This document shows, in pieces, positions 1-6,944 of a DNA stretch of 9,319 nt; within the stretch, counting starts at the first letter, position 1; each line of letters begins with the position of its first letter. The position numbers and the translations under genes are program-made. This DNA comes from JAGBWK01 sp964490275 (GTDB lineage: Bacteria > Bacteroidota > Bacteroidia > Bacteroidales > Muribaculaceae): contig CAZBBL010000078.1 of assembly GCA_964490275.1 (NCBI GenBank), positions 1 through 9,319 on the forward strand, in the 5' to 3' direction. Below the pieces are notes generated by a model. It was not told the DNA's origin and did not search any database. It saw only the letters and a program-made list of their open reading frames with translations.

Positions 1-123
1 AGTGTTATCTCAGCTCTTGACGAAATGCAGATCAACCAAATCTCGCAATATTGTATCGGTACAATGACTCACAATGATTCATTACTGATCTTGGACTACA
101 AGACCCGTATTGGTATCAAATGA
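1..123 (+). CDS. exbD: ExbD/TolR-family biopolymer transport protein, C-terminal fragment
   Basis: Frame 1 is open from the window edge to a TGA at 121-123 and encodes 40 residues, including ALDEMQINQI, YCIGTMTH and ILDYKTRIGIK. This resembles the periplasmic end of the longer Bacteroidetes ExbD proteins. ExbD works with ExbB in the inner membrane to pass proton motive force to TonB. The N-terminus and membrane anchor lie outside the window, so the call rests on a short tail plus context: tonB begins 34 bases downstream on the same strand, the usual exbB-exbD-tonB order. The piece is too short for the open-reading-frame criteria normally applied, but the reading frame and neighbour support it. 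Confidence 0.75.
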   Translation, partial: SVISALDEMQINQISQYCIGTMTHNDSLLILDYKTRIGIK

Positions 124-157
124 TGATAGATTTATTAACTTTATAAATGTAAAGAAA

Positions 158-1030
158 ATGGCAAAAGACGTAGATCTTTCATCAAAAGAATGGACCGATT
201 TGATTTTCGAAGGTCGTAACAAAGAATATGGCGCTTATCAGCTGCGTGCTCAATCTGACCGCCGCCACAACCTCGCCCTTCTTTGGACCCTTATTGGTCT
301 CGCAGTAGTTTCGCTCTTAGTGTTCCTTTGGGGTATGTATTCCGACTATCGCGCCGAACAGGCTAAGATTGAAGCCGACCGTCTCGCTGCTATCGAGCAA
401 CAACAGATGGAAGAGCTCGCAATCGAAGAGGAGGAAGAACAAGCCGACGAAAACCAAATGGAGCAAGAAATCGAAATTCCCGAAGCTCTTCCCGAAGAGA
501 TTCTCAATACTGAGAAATTTACCGAGTTCCTCGTCGTTGAAAACGATAAAGAAATCGAACAAGTAAAATCTTCCGACGAAGTTAAGGAAACAGAAACAGC
601 TCTCGGCTCGACCAACTTCGACCAAGGTACCGACGACCTCAACGTCGTTCGCGAACACAAAAACGAAGTTATCGTTGAAGAGAAGAAACCCGAACCCGTT
701 GTTGAAAACAAGGTATTCGACTCAGTTGAGCAGATGCCTCAATTCCCCGGCGGTGAAGGCGAGCTCCTTAAATGGATCGGCTCTCACATCAAATATCCTA
801 CAATGGCAATGGAAAACAACATCCAAGGTCGTGTTGTCGTACGCTTCGTCGTAACTCAAGACGGTTCGGTTGGTGAAGTTAAAGTTGTCCGTTCTAAGGA
901 CCCCGACCTCGATCGTGAAGCCGTTCGCGTTGTGAAGTCTCTTCCCAAATTTATCCCCGGTAAGATGAACGGACACGCTGTAAACGTATGGTACACTCTG
1001 CCCGTCAACTTCAAACTCCAAGGCGTATAA
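158..1030 (+). CDS. tonB: TonB energy transducer, Bacteroidetes type
   Basis: The protein has 290 residues. An upstream in-frame TTG at 110 would overlap exbD; the ATG at 158 is chosen because MAKDVDLSSKEW begins a typical Bacteroidetes TonB N-terminus and leaves a normal 34-base gap. Residues 1-38 are cytoplasmic, with the family-like stretch FEGRNKEYGAYQLR. One membrane helix spans about 39-60. The periplasmic linker, about 64-185, is dominated by Glu, Asp and Gln rather than the Pro-Lys repeats of proteobacterial TonB. The TonB C-terminal domain covers about 200-288, with MPQFPGGEGELLKWI, IKYP and GRVVVRFVVTQDGSV. Together with ExbB and ExbD it powers TonB-dependent outer-membrane receptors (SusC-like and siderophore types). 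It is the last gene of its operon, since a terminator follows within 25 bases. The call is firm; which receptors it serves cannot be told. Confidence 0.95.
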   Translation: MAKDVDLSSKEWTDLIFEGRNKEYGAYQLRAQSDRRHNLALLWTLIGLAVVSLLVFLWGMYSDYRAEQAKIEADRLAAIEQQQMEELAIEEEEEQADENQMEQEIEIPEALPEEILNTEKFTEFLVVENDKEIEQVKSSDEVKETETALGSTNFDQGTDDLNVVREHKNEVIVEEKKPEPVVENKVFDSVEQMPQFPGGEGELLKWIGSHIKYPTMAMENNIQGRVVVRFVVTQDGSVGEVKVVRSKDPDLDREAVRVVKSLPKFIPGKMNGHAVNVWYTLPVNFKLQGV

Positions 1031-1054
1031 TTCACATTTAATTATATACCCTAC

Positions 1055-1090
1055 AAAAAAGCTGCATCGACAACCGATGCAGCTTTTTTT
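1055..1090 (+). terminator. Intrinsic terminator after tonB
   Basis: A perfect 9-bp stem, GCTGCATCG (1061-1069) with CGATGCAGC (1075-1083), has a 5-base ACAAC loop. It is followed by seven T and preceded by six A, which can lengthen the stem. It lies 24-30 bases after the tonB stop, so it ends the exb-ton transcript. Confidence 0.93.
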
Positions 1091-1134
1091 GTCATGCCGA
1101 TAATATTTTTGAAAAATTTGGCCGGTGGAAATGT

Positions 1135-1161
1135 TTTGATAAAGAATTTGTTATATCTTTG
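1135..1161 (+). promoter_or_regulatory. Candidate Bacteroidetes-type promoter for the lipoprotein gene
   Basis: TATCTTTG at 1154-1161 matches the Bacteroidetes -7 consensus TAnnTTTG exactly. A TTTG at 1135-1138 could serve as the -33 element, although its 15-base spacing is shorter than usual. Placement fits: it is after the tonB terminator and about 65 bases before the next start codon. The region 1031-1227 otherwise shows only the terminator and an AT-rich leader. Confidence 0.5.
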
Positions 1162-1227
1162 TTGATGTCATGCCCCATTGAGGCTCGTTTCGACTAATAT
1201 TCACTTTAAATTTAATATAACAATCAG

Positions 1228-2055
1228 ATGAGAAAAATCTCTTTTTTGATGATGAGCTTTATCTTAGCAGCTCTATCATTGGCATCTTGTAGCTCTAAGA
1301 CTCCTGTAGAAGAGTTTGCACAAGCTATTCGCGATATATCAGATAAGATGAAAGATTGCAAGACTGTTGAAGAAATTCAAAAATTTGCTGAGGACAACAG
1401 TGGAGCTTTCGACAAGTTTAAGGAACCGGCTTATGCCGACTACGTGCTGACGCAAGAAGATAAAGATAGCTTGATTTCAGCCTATAAATATTATACTCAA
1501 AATTTGATTGACGTGTTCTCTAATGTCTATGGCGAAGAAGTGCCTGAGAGTGCTAAGGAAGATGCAATCATGATGATTTCTGATTTGATTGGTAAGTGTA
1601 AAACACTCGGTGATGTCATAAAATATGAGGACAAAGATTTTGAGGACGATGGCGCACTCGACGTCCCCGAATTTGAGCTCCTTGAGCTTGAAGAAGGTGA
1701 AACTCCCGTAACAGCCTACGTAAAGGCCATTAGCGATGTTACTGAAGGCTTGAAACAATGCACCGATGAGGCTACGTTGAACGAGTATGGTCAACAAATC
1801 AGCGGTACGTTTGACAAATTTAGCGACCCCAACTATGCTGATACAAAGCTCACGCAAGAGGATAAAAAACTCTTGATAAATGCTTTCCAAAATTTCACAC
1901 GTCAATTGGTGGCTTCGTTCAATGTCATTTATCCCGACGGAGCCGAACAGGCCAATAGCGAACTCGAAAAAGGCTTGGCAGCTCACAAAACGGCTGTAGA
2001 TAGCTTAACCACTTTTGGCCAAGTCGCTACCTACGGTAATTCACTCGGACTGTAA
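1228..2055 (+). CDS. Unrecognised lipoprotein with two tandem copies of one domain
   Basis: The protein has 275 residues. MRKISF, a hydrophobic stretch and the lipobox LASC with Cys21 predict lipid attachment; SSK after the cysteine does not indicate which membrane it reaches. The mature part is two copies of one acidic, probably helical domain, about residues 25-133 and 159-269, joined by an Asp/Glu-rich linker. Matched features lie 134 residues apart: TPV (25/159), Cys44/Cys178, FDKF (61/195), YAD (69/203) and LTQEDK (74/208). I recognise no family, catalytic motif or binding site. The gene stands alone: a terminator lies upstream, a promoter candidate about 65 bases before the start, and a convergent gene downstream. 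It is visibly more AT-rich than the minus-strand genes. A role in the envelope is inferred from the signal only. Confidence 0.85.
   Translation: MRKISFLMMSFILAALSLASCSSKTPVEEFAQAIRDISDKMKDCKTVEEIQKFAEDNSGAFDKFKEPAYADYVLTQEDKDSLISAYKYYTQNLIDVFSNVYGEEVPESAKEDAIMMISDLIGKCKTLGDVIKYEDKDFEDDGALDVPEFELLELEEGETPVTAYVKAISDVTEGLKQCTDEATLNEYGQQISGTFDKFSDPNYADTKLTQEDKKLLINAFQNFTRQLVASFNVIYPDGAEQANSELEKGLAAHKTAVDSLTTFGQVATYGNSLGL
1300..2034 (+). repeat. Protein-level tandem duplication inside the lipoprotein gene
   Basis: Bases 1300-1626 and 1702-2034 encode two related domains of about 110 residues. They align without gaps for the first 80 or so residues at a constant offset of 134. The shared core is FDKF-(2)-P-(1)-YAD-(2)-LTQEDK-(2)-LI-(1)-A. 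The DNA copies have diverged, so this is an old duplication rather than a recent repeat. Confidence 0.85.
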
Positions 2056-2068
2056 TCAACGATTATAC

Positions 2069-2114
2069 ATACAATCAGAAGGCTACGCCTGCAGGCGTAG
2101 CCTTCTGATTGTAT
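2069..2114. terminator. Perfect 46-bp palindrome between convergent genes, probable bidirectional terminator
   Basis: The two 23-base arms are exactly complementary, meeting at a central CTGCAG (2089-2094) with no spacer. The GC-rich core, AGAAGGCTACGCC and its complement, is flanked by AT-rich ends. It starts 13 bases after the lipoprotein stop and ends 14 bases before the stop codon of the opposing aminopeptidase gene, so it can fold in both transcripts. Neither side has a clean U-tract, only GATTGTAT, so termination is inferred from position and stem strength. Confidence 0.75.
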
Positions 2115-2128
2115 TGATGGAGTTGTGG

Positions 2129-3493
2129 TTAGAGACTGTAGAAGGTTGTGAAGGCTTTGATGGTGTAGTCGACGTCGGCAGTTGCGGCTGTTTCGCGGGC
2201 TGAGTGCATAGCCCATTGGGCTGCGCCCATATCTACGCCACGAAGGTCGATTTGGGATGTGAGGATGTTGCCCAATGTGGAGCCTCCGGCTGAGTCGCTG
2301 TGGTTGACGAAATATTGGTAGGGCACGCCGGCACGTTCGCAAATAGAGCGGAACACGGCAGCTGAGTCGGCGTCGGTCATATATTTGCAGTTGGCGTTGA
2401 TTTTGATGACGGGACCTTGCCCGAGCACGGGATGGTTGGTGGGGTCGTGCTTTTCGGGATAGTTGGGGTGAATGCCGTGGGCGTTGTCGGCCGATACCAT
2501 AAATGAGGCGGCTATGGCTTGCAGCAATGTGGTTTCGTCGCCGTTGAGCGAGTGATTGATGCGTTGGAGTATGCCTTGCAATACGGGCGATGCTGCGCCT
2601 TGTTTTGTGCCGCTACCGGTCTCTTCATTGTCGAAAATGGCTACAATACGAGTCATGTCTTGACTGTGGTCGGAAGATTCGATAAGTGAACTTACGGCAG
2701 CATGAGCCATCATCAGGTCGTCGATGCGTCCGGAGGAGATAAATTCGTTGTTATAGCCCAATGTGGTGGCTGGGGTGACGTCGTAGAGCGTCAAGTCGAA
2801 GTCGAGGATGGCGTCGGTGTCGACGTTGAGGGCTTGGGCGACGATGCGGAGTATGAAGTTGTCGCGTTGGGCGGCGTCGTTGATGCGGGCGATGACCGGC
2901 AGCATATCTTTTTGTTTCGAGAGGCGGTTGCCTTCGTTGACGCTGCGGTTGAAGTGGATTGCAAGATGGGGAATGGTGAGCAGCGGTCGTTTGATGCAGA
3001 TGTTGCGGTGGATGGGGCGCAAGGGGTTGTCGCTGCGCAATATTACGCGACCGGCTATTGACAGTGGACGGTCAAACCATGTGTAGAGGATTGGGCCGCC
3101 ATATACCTCGGTGTTGAGTTTGAGGATACCGCCTTCGGTAAGCATTTCGGCGTTGGGCTTGATGCGGAAACCGGGTGAGTCGGAGTGGGCCGAGATGATT
3201 TTGTAGCCTTTGGCGGCGTCGTTGCCGACGATGAATGCGAAGATAGCCGAATCGTTTTTCTCTGTGAAATAGCGGCCGCCGGGGGCGAGATTCCATGGCT
3301 CGGCGAGGTCGAGGCGTTTGAAGCCGTTTTCAGATAGTTTTTTGGCGAGGTTTTCGCACGCTAAGAAATTGCAGGGGCTTTCGTTGAGAAAGTCAATCAG
3401 AGAGCTGACTTTGGCTGATGGTTGGCTCGGTTGAGTCGGTTGGCTCGGTTGAGTCGGTTGGCTCGGTTGAGTCGGGAGATTGGGTTGGTTCAT
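2129..3493 (-). CDS. M18-family aminopeptidase (aspartyl aminopeptidase-like)
   Basis: The protein has 454 residues from the ATG at 3493, within the usual 430-480 of the family. Family metal and catalytic positions are visible in order: His103 in SAHSDSPGFR, Asp258/259 in GRIDD, the Glu290-Glu291 pair in FDNEETGS, Asp336 in SADNAHGIHPN and His430 in AMHSARE. The family is a cytosolic dinuclear-zinc exopeptidase that removes N-terminal residues, often acidic ones, from peptides; no signal peptide is seen. Family similarity begins near SSLIDFLNESPCNFLA, so the first 26 or so residues, a Gln-Pro-Thr-Ser run, are extra. They are read from a repeat inside the OstA-like gene, which this gene overlaps by 101 bases. 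No ATG, GTG or TTG lies in frame between 3493 and the conserved region. An in-frame TTG at 3541 would lengthen the protein by 16 residues but looks less likely. Confidence 0.93.
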   Translation of the reverse strand: MNQPNLPTQPSQPTQPSQPTQPSQPSAKVSSLIDFLNESPCNFLACENLAKKLSENGFKRLDLAEPWNLAPGGRYFTEKNDSAIFAFIVGNDAAKGYKIISAHSDSPGFRIKPNAEMLTEGGILKLNTEVYGGPILYTWFDRPLSIAGRVILRSDNPLRPIHRNICIKRPLLTIPHLAIHFNRSVNEGNRLSKQKDMLPVIARINDAAQRDNFILRIVAQALNVDTDAILDFDLTLYDVTPATTLGYNNEFISSGRIDDLMMAHAAVSSLIESSDHSQDMTRIVAIFDNEETGSGTKQGAASPVLQGILQRINHSLNGDETTLLQAIAASFMVSADNAHGIHPNYPEKHDPTNHPVLGQGPVIKINANCKYMTDADSAAVFRSICERAGVPYQYFVNHSDSAGGSTLGNILTSQIDLRGVDMGAAQWAMHSARETAATADVDYTIKAFTTFYSL

Positions 3494-5393
3494 CGCTATC
3501 GGTTTTGTCGCTTTTAGGGCTGTTATTGTCGGGAGTTTCAACCGTTTGAGATTGCTCTTTTTCGGCTTTTATGGCTGCGAAATTGTCGGGGTTGGCCATT
3601 TTATGGGCCGGTCCTCCGCCTTTAGCTGAGGTTTTGTCTTCGGGTTTTACTTCGGCCGGGGCTGTGGCGAATAGTTCGAGCAGGTCGTCGGGGAAGTTGA
3701 AAATGTCGTCGGGGTCGGTAGGGCGATATTGCTCATACCATTTGAATCCTTGGAGATAGAGCAGCGATTTCTTGGCCAAATAGAGCGGGGTAGCGGTGGC
3801 GTTGGTTTCTGACCAGAGCTTCATGCGCTCGATGTTGTTGTCTTTGAAGTCGGCGGCGAGGAAGCTGCTTTCGATGTTGAATACTTTGTTGAATGTAGAG
3901 TCTTTCTCTTCGGGATAGTAGACCGACAATACGTTGCCGCTGACGTCGAGGTGGCGCAATTTGCGGTCGGCAAATGTGGCTTCCATGCGTTTGCCGCTGA
4001 GCTGGTTGTAGTAGATGTCTTCGATTAGTTCGGCGGCAAAGCCGTTTTGAGGCAATATGGCACGGTCGATGGTTGAGTCGTTGAGGTGGAGGTTGATGAC
4101 GTCGCCGAAGATTTGGCGGTTGTCGCTCCATACGACGGGGAAGCGGTTCATGTAGATCATCGAGTCGGTCGACACGGCGGTAAGCGAGTCGCAAAGGCCC
4201 TGAATGTCGTGGCGATAAAATTTCACGCGAGGGTAGGCTACGACGTAGTGGATGGTGTCGGGCACTTCGACGGAGATTTTGGGTAGGGCTGAAGGCTCGA
4301 TTGTTTTGAGCGAGTCGCTGCTGATAGTGGCGATGGCTACGGAGTCGATTTGCTCGATTTGTTTTGTAGAGAGGCGGCGGTAGGTGCGGATGGTGTCGCC
4401 GTGGAGGTAGAGGGTGTCGCCTGAGGAGTATTCTGTTGCGCGGGCGTGGCCGGTGACCATTGCGCTGTCGATGGTTTCGTCCATGAATCCGAAGTCGCCG
4501 GTGAGGCGCATGCTGTTGACGCTGTCGGTCAAAATCATGTTGCCGATGGCACGTCCGATGCCGGTTTTGCGGTTGTAGAAGAGGGTGTCGCCGGTGAGTT
4601 TTTTGCCGTCTTTGCCTACGACGGTCGATTTGGCGTAGAGGTCGGCTTGGGTGGTTTCGGTGTTGTAGACGCCGTTGGTGGTGTAGATAGTGCCGCTGCC
4701 GTTGTGGATGGTAGATTCGTCGTCGAGGTATGCTACGTGTGAGGCGGTGTTGTAGAGAAGCGACTCGGTGAATATTTCGAGGGTGTCTTTGTTGGAGCGG
4801 TTTGTGAGGTGGACGTCGGTGCGGAAGTTGGCGTCTTTAGTTGTGGGACTGTATTCGCCTTCGAGCGACGACAGACGGTTTTGTTTGTCGGTCAATACGC
4901 CACCGGTTTCGTAATAGCCGAGGTCGATGGCGAGGTCGTAGGTAAACATGTCGGTAGTGAGCTTGACGTCTCTGTTGCGCAGAGTGACGCTCTTGCCAAA
5001 GTTGGCGTAGAGTGTGGCAAGCTGAAGCGAGTCGACATAAACCAATTCGTCGGCGTCGATGAAAAGAGTGTCGCCTTGGCGCATTCTTACGTTGCCATAG
5101 GCTTCGAAGCAGGCGTCGCGGTCGTAGTAGTGGGCGCTGTCACAATACATGTGCATGCCCCCGCGGCGAAACTCTACGTTGCCGACTACGATTTGGTAGT
5201 CGGTGCCTTCGGCGGCGCTCATGCGGTCGGCTTTTTCGAGAAATACTACGTTGAGGTTGTTGTGGTTGGCAGAGGGTATGGTGGGGCGTATCGGGGTCTT
5301 GTCGCGCTTGATTTGAGCGGTAGACGGAGTCGCCAATATGGTTGCCAACACTATGGCAATGGTGCCTACGACCGAAAGTAGAGGCTTATTCAT
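3393..5393 (-). CDS. OstA/LptA-like exported protein
   Basis: The protein has 666 residues from the ATG at 5393; a TTG one codon upstream is a less likely start. A signal peptide (MNKPLLSVVG onward, cut after PSTA at about residue 26) exports it. From about residue 48 onward it is built of short beta-strand repeats such as VVGNVEFRRGG, CFEAYGNVRMRQGDTLFIDAD and LTGDTLFYNRKTG, the pattern of the OstA/LptA jellyroll that carries lipopolysaccharide across the periplasm. Proteobacterial LptA is only about 185 residues, so this longer Bacteroidetes form may combine several such units. Residues from about 580 to the end are low-complexity, rich in Pro, Asp, Ser, Thr and Lys, ending in three DSTEPT copies. 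The surA-like gene ends 15 bases upstream and the M18 gene begins within its last 101 bases, so all three are probably co-transcribed. A lipopolysaccharide-transport role is inferred from the fold. Confidence 0.85.
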   Translation of the reverse strand: MNKPLLSVVGTIAIVLATILATPSTAQIKRDKTPIRPTIPSANHNNLNVVFLEKADRMSAAEGTDYQIVVGNVEFRRGGMHMYCDSAHYYDRDACFEAYGNVRMRQGDTLFIDADELVYVDSLQLATLYANFGKSVTLRNRDVKLTTDMFTYDLAIDLGYYETGGVLTDKQNRLSSLEGEYSPTTKDANFRTDVHLTNRSNKDTLEIFTESLLYNTASHVAYLDDESTIHNGSGTIYTTNGVYNTETTQADLYAKSTVVGKDGKKLTGDTLFYNRKTGIGRAIGNMILTDSVNSMRLTGDFGFMDETIDSAMVTGHARATEYSSGDTLYLHGDTIRTYRRLSTKQIEQIDSVAIATISSDSLKTIEPSALPKISVEVPDTIHYVVAYPRVKFYRHDIQGLCDSLTAVSTDSMIYMNRFPVVWSDNRQIFGDVINLHLNDSTIDRAILPQNGFAAELIEDIYYNQLSGKRMEATFADRKLRHLDVSGNVLSVYYPEEKDSTFNKVFNIESSFLAADFKDNNIERMKLWSETNATATPLYLAKKSLLYLQGFKWYEQYRPTDPDDIFNFPDDLLELFATAPAEVKPEDKTSAKGGGPAHKMANPDNFAAIKAEKEQSQTVETPDNNSPKSDKTDSDEPTQSPDSTEPTDSTEPTDSTEPTISQSQLSD
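3421..3474 (-). repeat. Three exact 18-bp tandem repeats translated in two frames
   Basis: The plus-strand unit GTTGGCTCGGTTGAGTCG occurs three times without a mismatch. Read on the minus strand it encodes DSTEPT three times at the end of the OstA-like protein. In the overlapping frame it encodes the TQPSQP repeat at the start of the M18 aminopeptidase. Because 18 is a multiple of three, gain or loss of a unit would keep both frames. Confidence 0.95.
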
Positions 5394-5408
5394 CAAAATA
5401 GTTTAGTG

Positions 5409-6764
5409 TCAGTTGCGAGCCTTAATCCAGTTGTGCTTAAAGTCGCAGTTGTCCCATCCGTCTTCGACTTTGATGTATGTGTCGTTGATTTTCTTGTCGA
5501 TCCATTTGGCAAGTTTCTCTTGTTTGGCAGCTGCCTCATACATTTGTTTGATTTGTTGGTAGTCGTCGGAGAGGTTTGCGCGGTGGGCGTCGATGCGTTT
5601 GGTGAGCTTGACGATGGCGACGATATCGCTGGCACGTTTGGGGTCTTTCATGATGAAGGGTGCCGAGATTTCGCCGGGCTCCATGGCGTTGACAACTTTG
5701 GCGACTTCTTGAGGCAGTTGGCTCATTTCGAAGCGAGTAGAGTTGCTCTCTTCGTTGACCATTTGGCCGTGGTTGTTGCGGGTGTCTTTGTCTTGCGAGA
5801 TATATTGAGCGGCTTGTTCGAATGTGAATTTGTCGCTGACAATGTCGTTGCGAATTGAGTCGAGGCGGTTGATTGATTTTTGGAGGTCTTCGTCGGAGAC
5901 TTTGGGGCGGAGCAAGATGTGGCGTGTGTTGATGCGGTCGCCGCGTTTTTCAATCAGTTGGATGATGTGGTAGCCATATTGCGATTCGACGATTTTTGAT
6001 ACTTTTTTTGTGTCGTTGAGGTTGAAGGCTACGGCTGCGTATTCGGGGTCGAGGTGGCCACGGCCCATGAAGCCGATTTCGCCGCCGCGCACTGAGCTGC
6101 CGTCGTCGCTATAGAGGGCGGCGAGGGTTGAGAATTGAGCTTCGCCACGGTTGATGCGGTCGGTGAAGTCGCGCAGGCGGGCTTTGATGTCTTCGATTTC
6201 TTGACGAGGTATGGTAGGGTTGAGGGTGATGATTTCGGCTTCGACCTGCATGGGTACCATGGGGATTGAGTCGGCCGGCAGGGCGTCGAAATATTTTCTG
6301 ACGTCGGACGGAGTGGTTTTCAAATCGCTGGTGATTGACTGCTGCACTTGCATGATGCGGTAGTTGTCGCGCATGGTTTCGGTGAGCTGTTCGCGGAAGT
6401 CGGGGAGGGGTTTGTGGAAGTATTCTTCGATTTTTTCTTTTGAGCCGAGGTTGGTGATGAGCATGTTGATACGAGAGTCAACTTGCTGTTGGATAGTAGA
6501 TTCTTGCACTACGACGGTGTCCATGTCGGCTTGGTGGAGGTAGAGCTTTTCGATGGCAAGACGCTCGGGCACTACGCAGTAGGGGTCGCCTTCGATAGGG
6601 GTATGGTCGTAGATCATCTGTTGGTAATATTCTTCAATCTCTGATTTATAGATTGGTTGGTCGCCAACTACCCATGCTACTTCTTCGATTATATTGTTTT
6701 GTGCGAGGGCCGTAAGCGCGGTTAAGGCTGTGGCCATGCAGATGTTGAAACTTCTGAATTTCAC
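5409..6764 (-). CDS. surA: SurA-like periplasmic parvulin-domain isomerase/chaperone
   Basis: The protein has 451 residues and starts with GTG at 6764. No in-frame ATG lies upstream before the promoter candidate, and the internal ATG at codon 10 would remove the charged MKFR end of the signal peptide, which is cut near TALTALA|Q. A SurA-type N-terminal chaperone region covers about 22-165, with EEVAWVVGDQPIYKSEIEEY. Two parvulin-like domains follow, about 172-272 and 276-388. The first keeps GGEIGFMGRG and QYGYHIIQLIEKR but has AEII where the family usually has xHIL. The second keeps TRHILLRP but lacks the GYHII end. SurA helps outer-membrane proteins fold in the periplasm. It heads a close-packed cluster with the OstA-like and M18 genes, behind its own promoter candidate and the preceding gene's terminator. 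The symbol is by analogy; orthology to Escherichia coli SurA is not proven. Confidence 0.88.
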   Translation of the reverse strand: MKFRSFNICMATALTALTALAQNNIIEEVAWVVGDQPIYKSEIEEYYQQMIYDHTPIEGDPYCVVPERLAIEKLYLHQADMDTVVVQESTIQQQVDSRINMLITNLGSKEKIEEYFHKPLPDFREQLTETMRDNYRIMQVQQSITSDLKTTPSDVRKYFDALPADSIPMVPMQVEAEIITLNPTIPRQEIEDIKARLRDFTDRINRGEAQFSTLAALYSDDGSSVRGGEIGFMGRGHLDPEYAAVAFNLNDTKKVSKIVESQYGYHIIQLIEKRGDRINTRHILLRPKVSDEDLQKSINRLDSIRNDIVSDKFTFEQAAQYISQDKDTRNNHGQMVNEESNSTRFEMSQLPQEVAKVVNAMEPGEISAPFIMKDPKRASDIVAIVKLTKRIDAHRANLSDDYQQIKQMYEAAAKQEKLAKWIDKKINDTYIKVEDGWDNCDFKHNWIKARN

Positions 6765-6816
6765 GTTGTTGTAATATTGATATTGTTGTGTATGATTCTG
6801 ATTGATTATATCTTGA

Positions 6817-6824
6817 CAAATTTA
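6817..6824 (-). promoter_or_regulatory. Candidate -7 promoter box for the surA-like cluster
   Basis: On the minus strand this reads TAAATTTG, an exact match to the Bacteroidetes -7 consensus TAnnTTTG. It lies 52 bases before the GTG start and downstream of the preceding gene's terminator. No convincing -33 TTG-type element is seen at the expected distance, so the call is moderate. It shares the 180-base gap 6765-6944 with that terminator; nothing else is seen there. Confidence 0.4.
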
Positions 6825-6886
6825 CGCTTTTCTTTTTATATAACCCTATTTAGCTCTATTAGGTTGCATTTTTTTAACATTATAAC

Positions 6887-6924
6887 AAAAAAAGTGTGGC
6901 ACTTTGATAGTGTGCCACACTTTT
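6887..6924 (-). terminator. Intrinsic terminator after the double-parvulin gene
   Basis: A 13-bp stem (6890-6902 with 6912-6924) contains GTGTGGCAC-type arms and a 9-base loop. Read on the minus strand, it ends in seven U (6893-6887). It begins 20 bases after the TAG stop of the 654-residue gene, separating it from the surA-like cluster. The AAAA/TTTT ends also give four T on the plus strand, but no plus-strand gene ends here. Confidence 0.9.
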
Positions 6925-6944
6925 ATATGTTTTGAGTCTGGAGA

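Noticed and set aside
110..157. TTG at 110 as a tonB start
   Set aside because: It would overlap exbD and add 16 residues not expected in the family; the ATG at 158 fits both the spacing and the N-terminal pattern.
1477..1986. A 169-codon minus-strand open frame inside the lipoprotein gene
   Set aside because: The plus-strand frame has a signal peptide, lipobox and internal duplication; the minus-strand frame shows none and is a shadow.
2031..2342. A 103-codon minus-strand open frame spanning the convergent palindrome
   Set aside because: It overlaps the end of the M18 gene in another frame, is Arg/Pro-rich and has no motif.
3421..3474. The 18-bp tandem repeat as a CRISPR array or mobile-element end
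   Set aside because: The units are directly adjacent with no spacers, only three copies exist, and all lie within coding sequence.
4809..5381. A 190-codon plus-strand open frame opposite the OstA-like gene, and a similar 154-codon frame at 8484-8948 opposite the double-parvulin gene
   Set aside because: They are rich in Val, Gly, Phe and Asp, as expected from reading the complement of GAC-, AAC- and ACC-rich codons. They have no recognisable motif and lie wholly inside well-supported genes.
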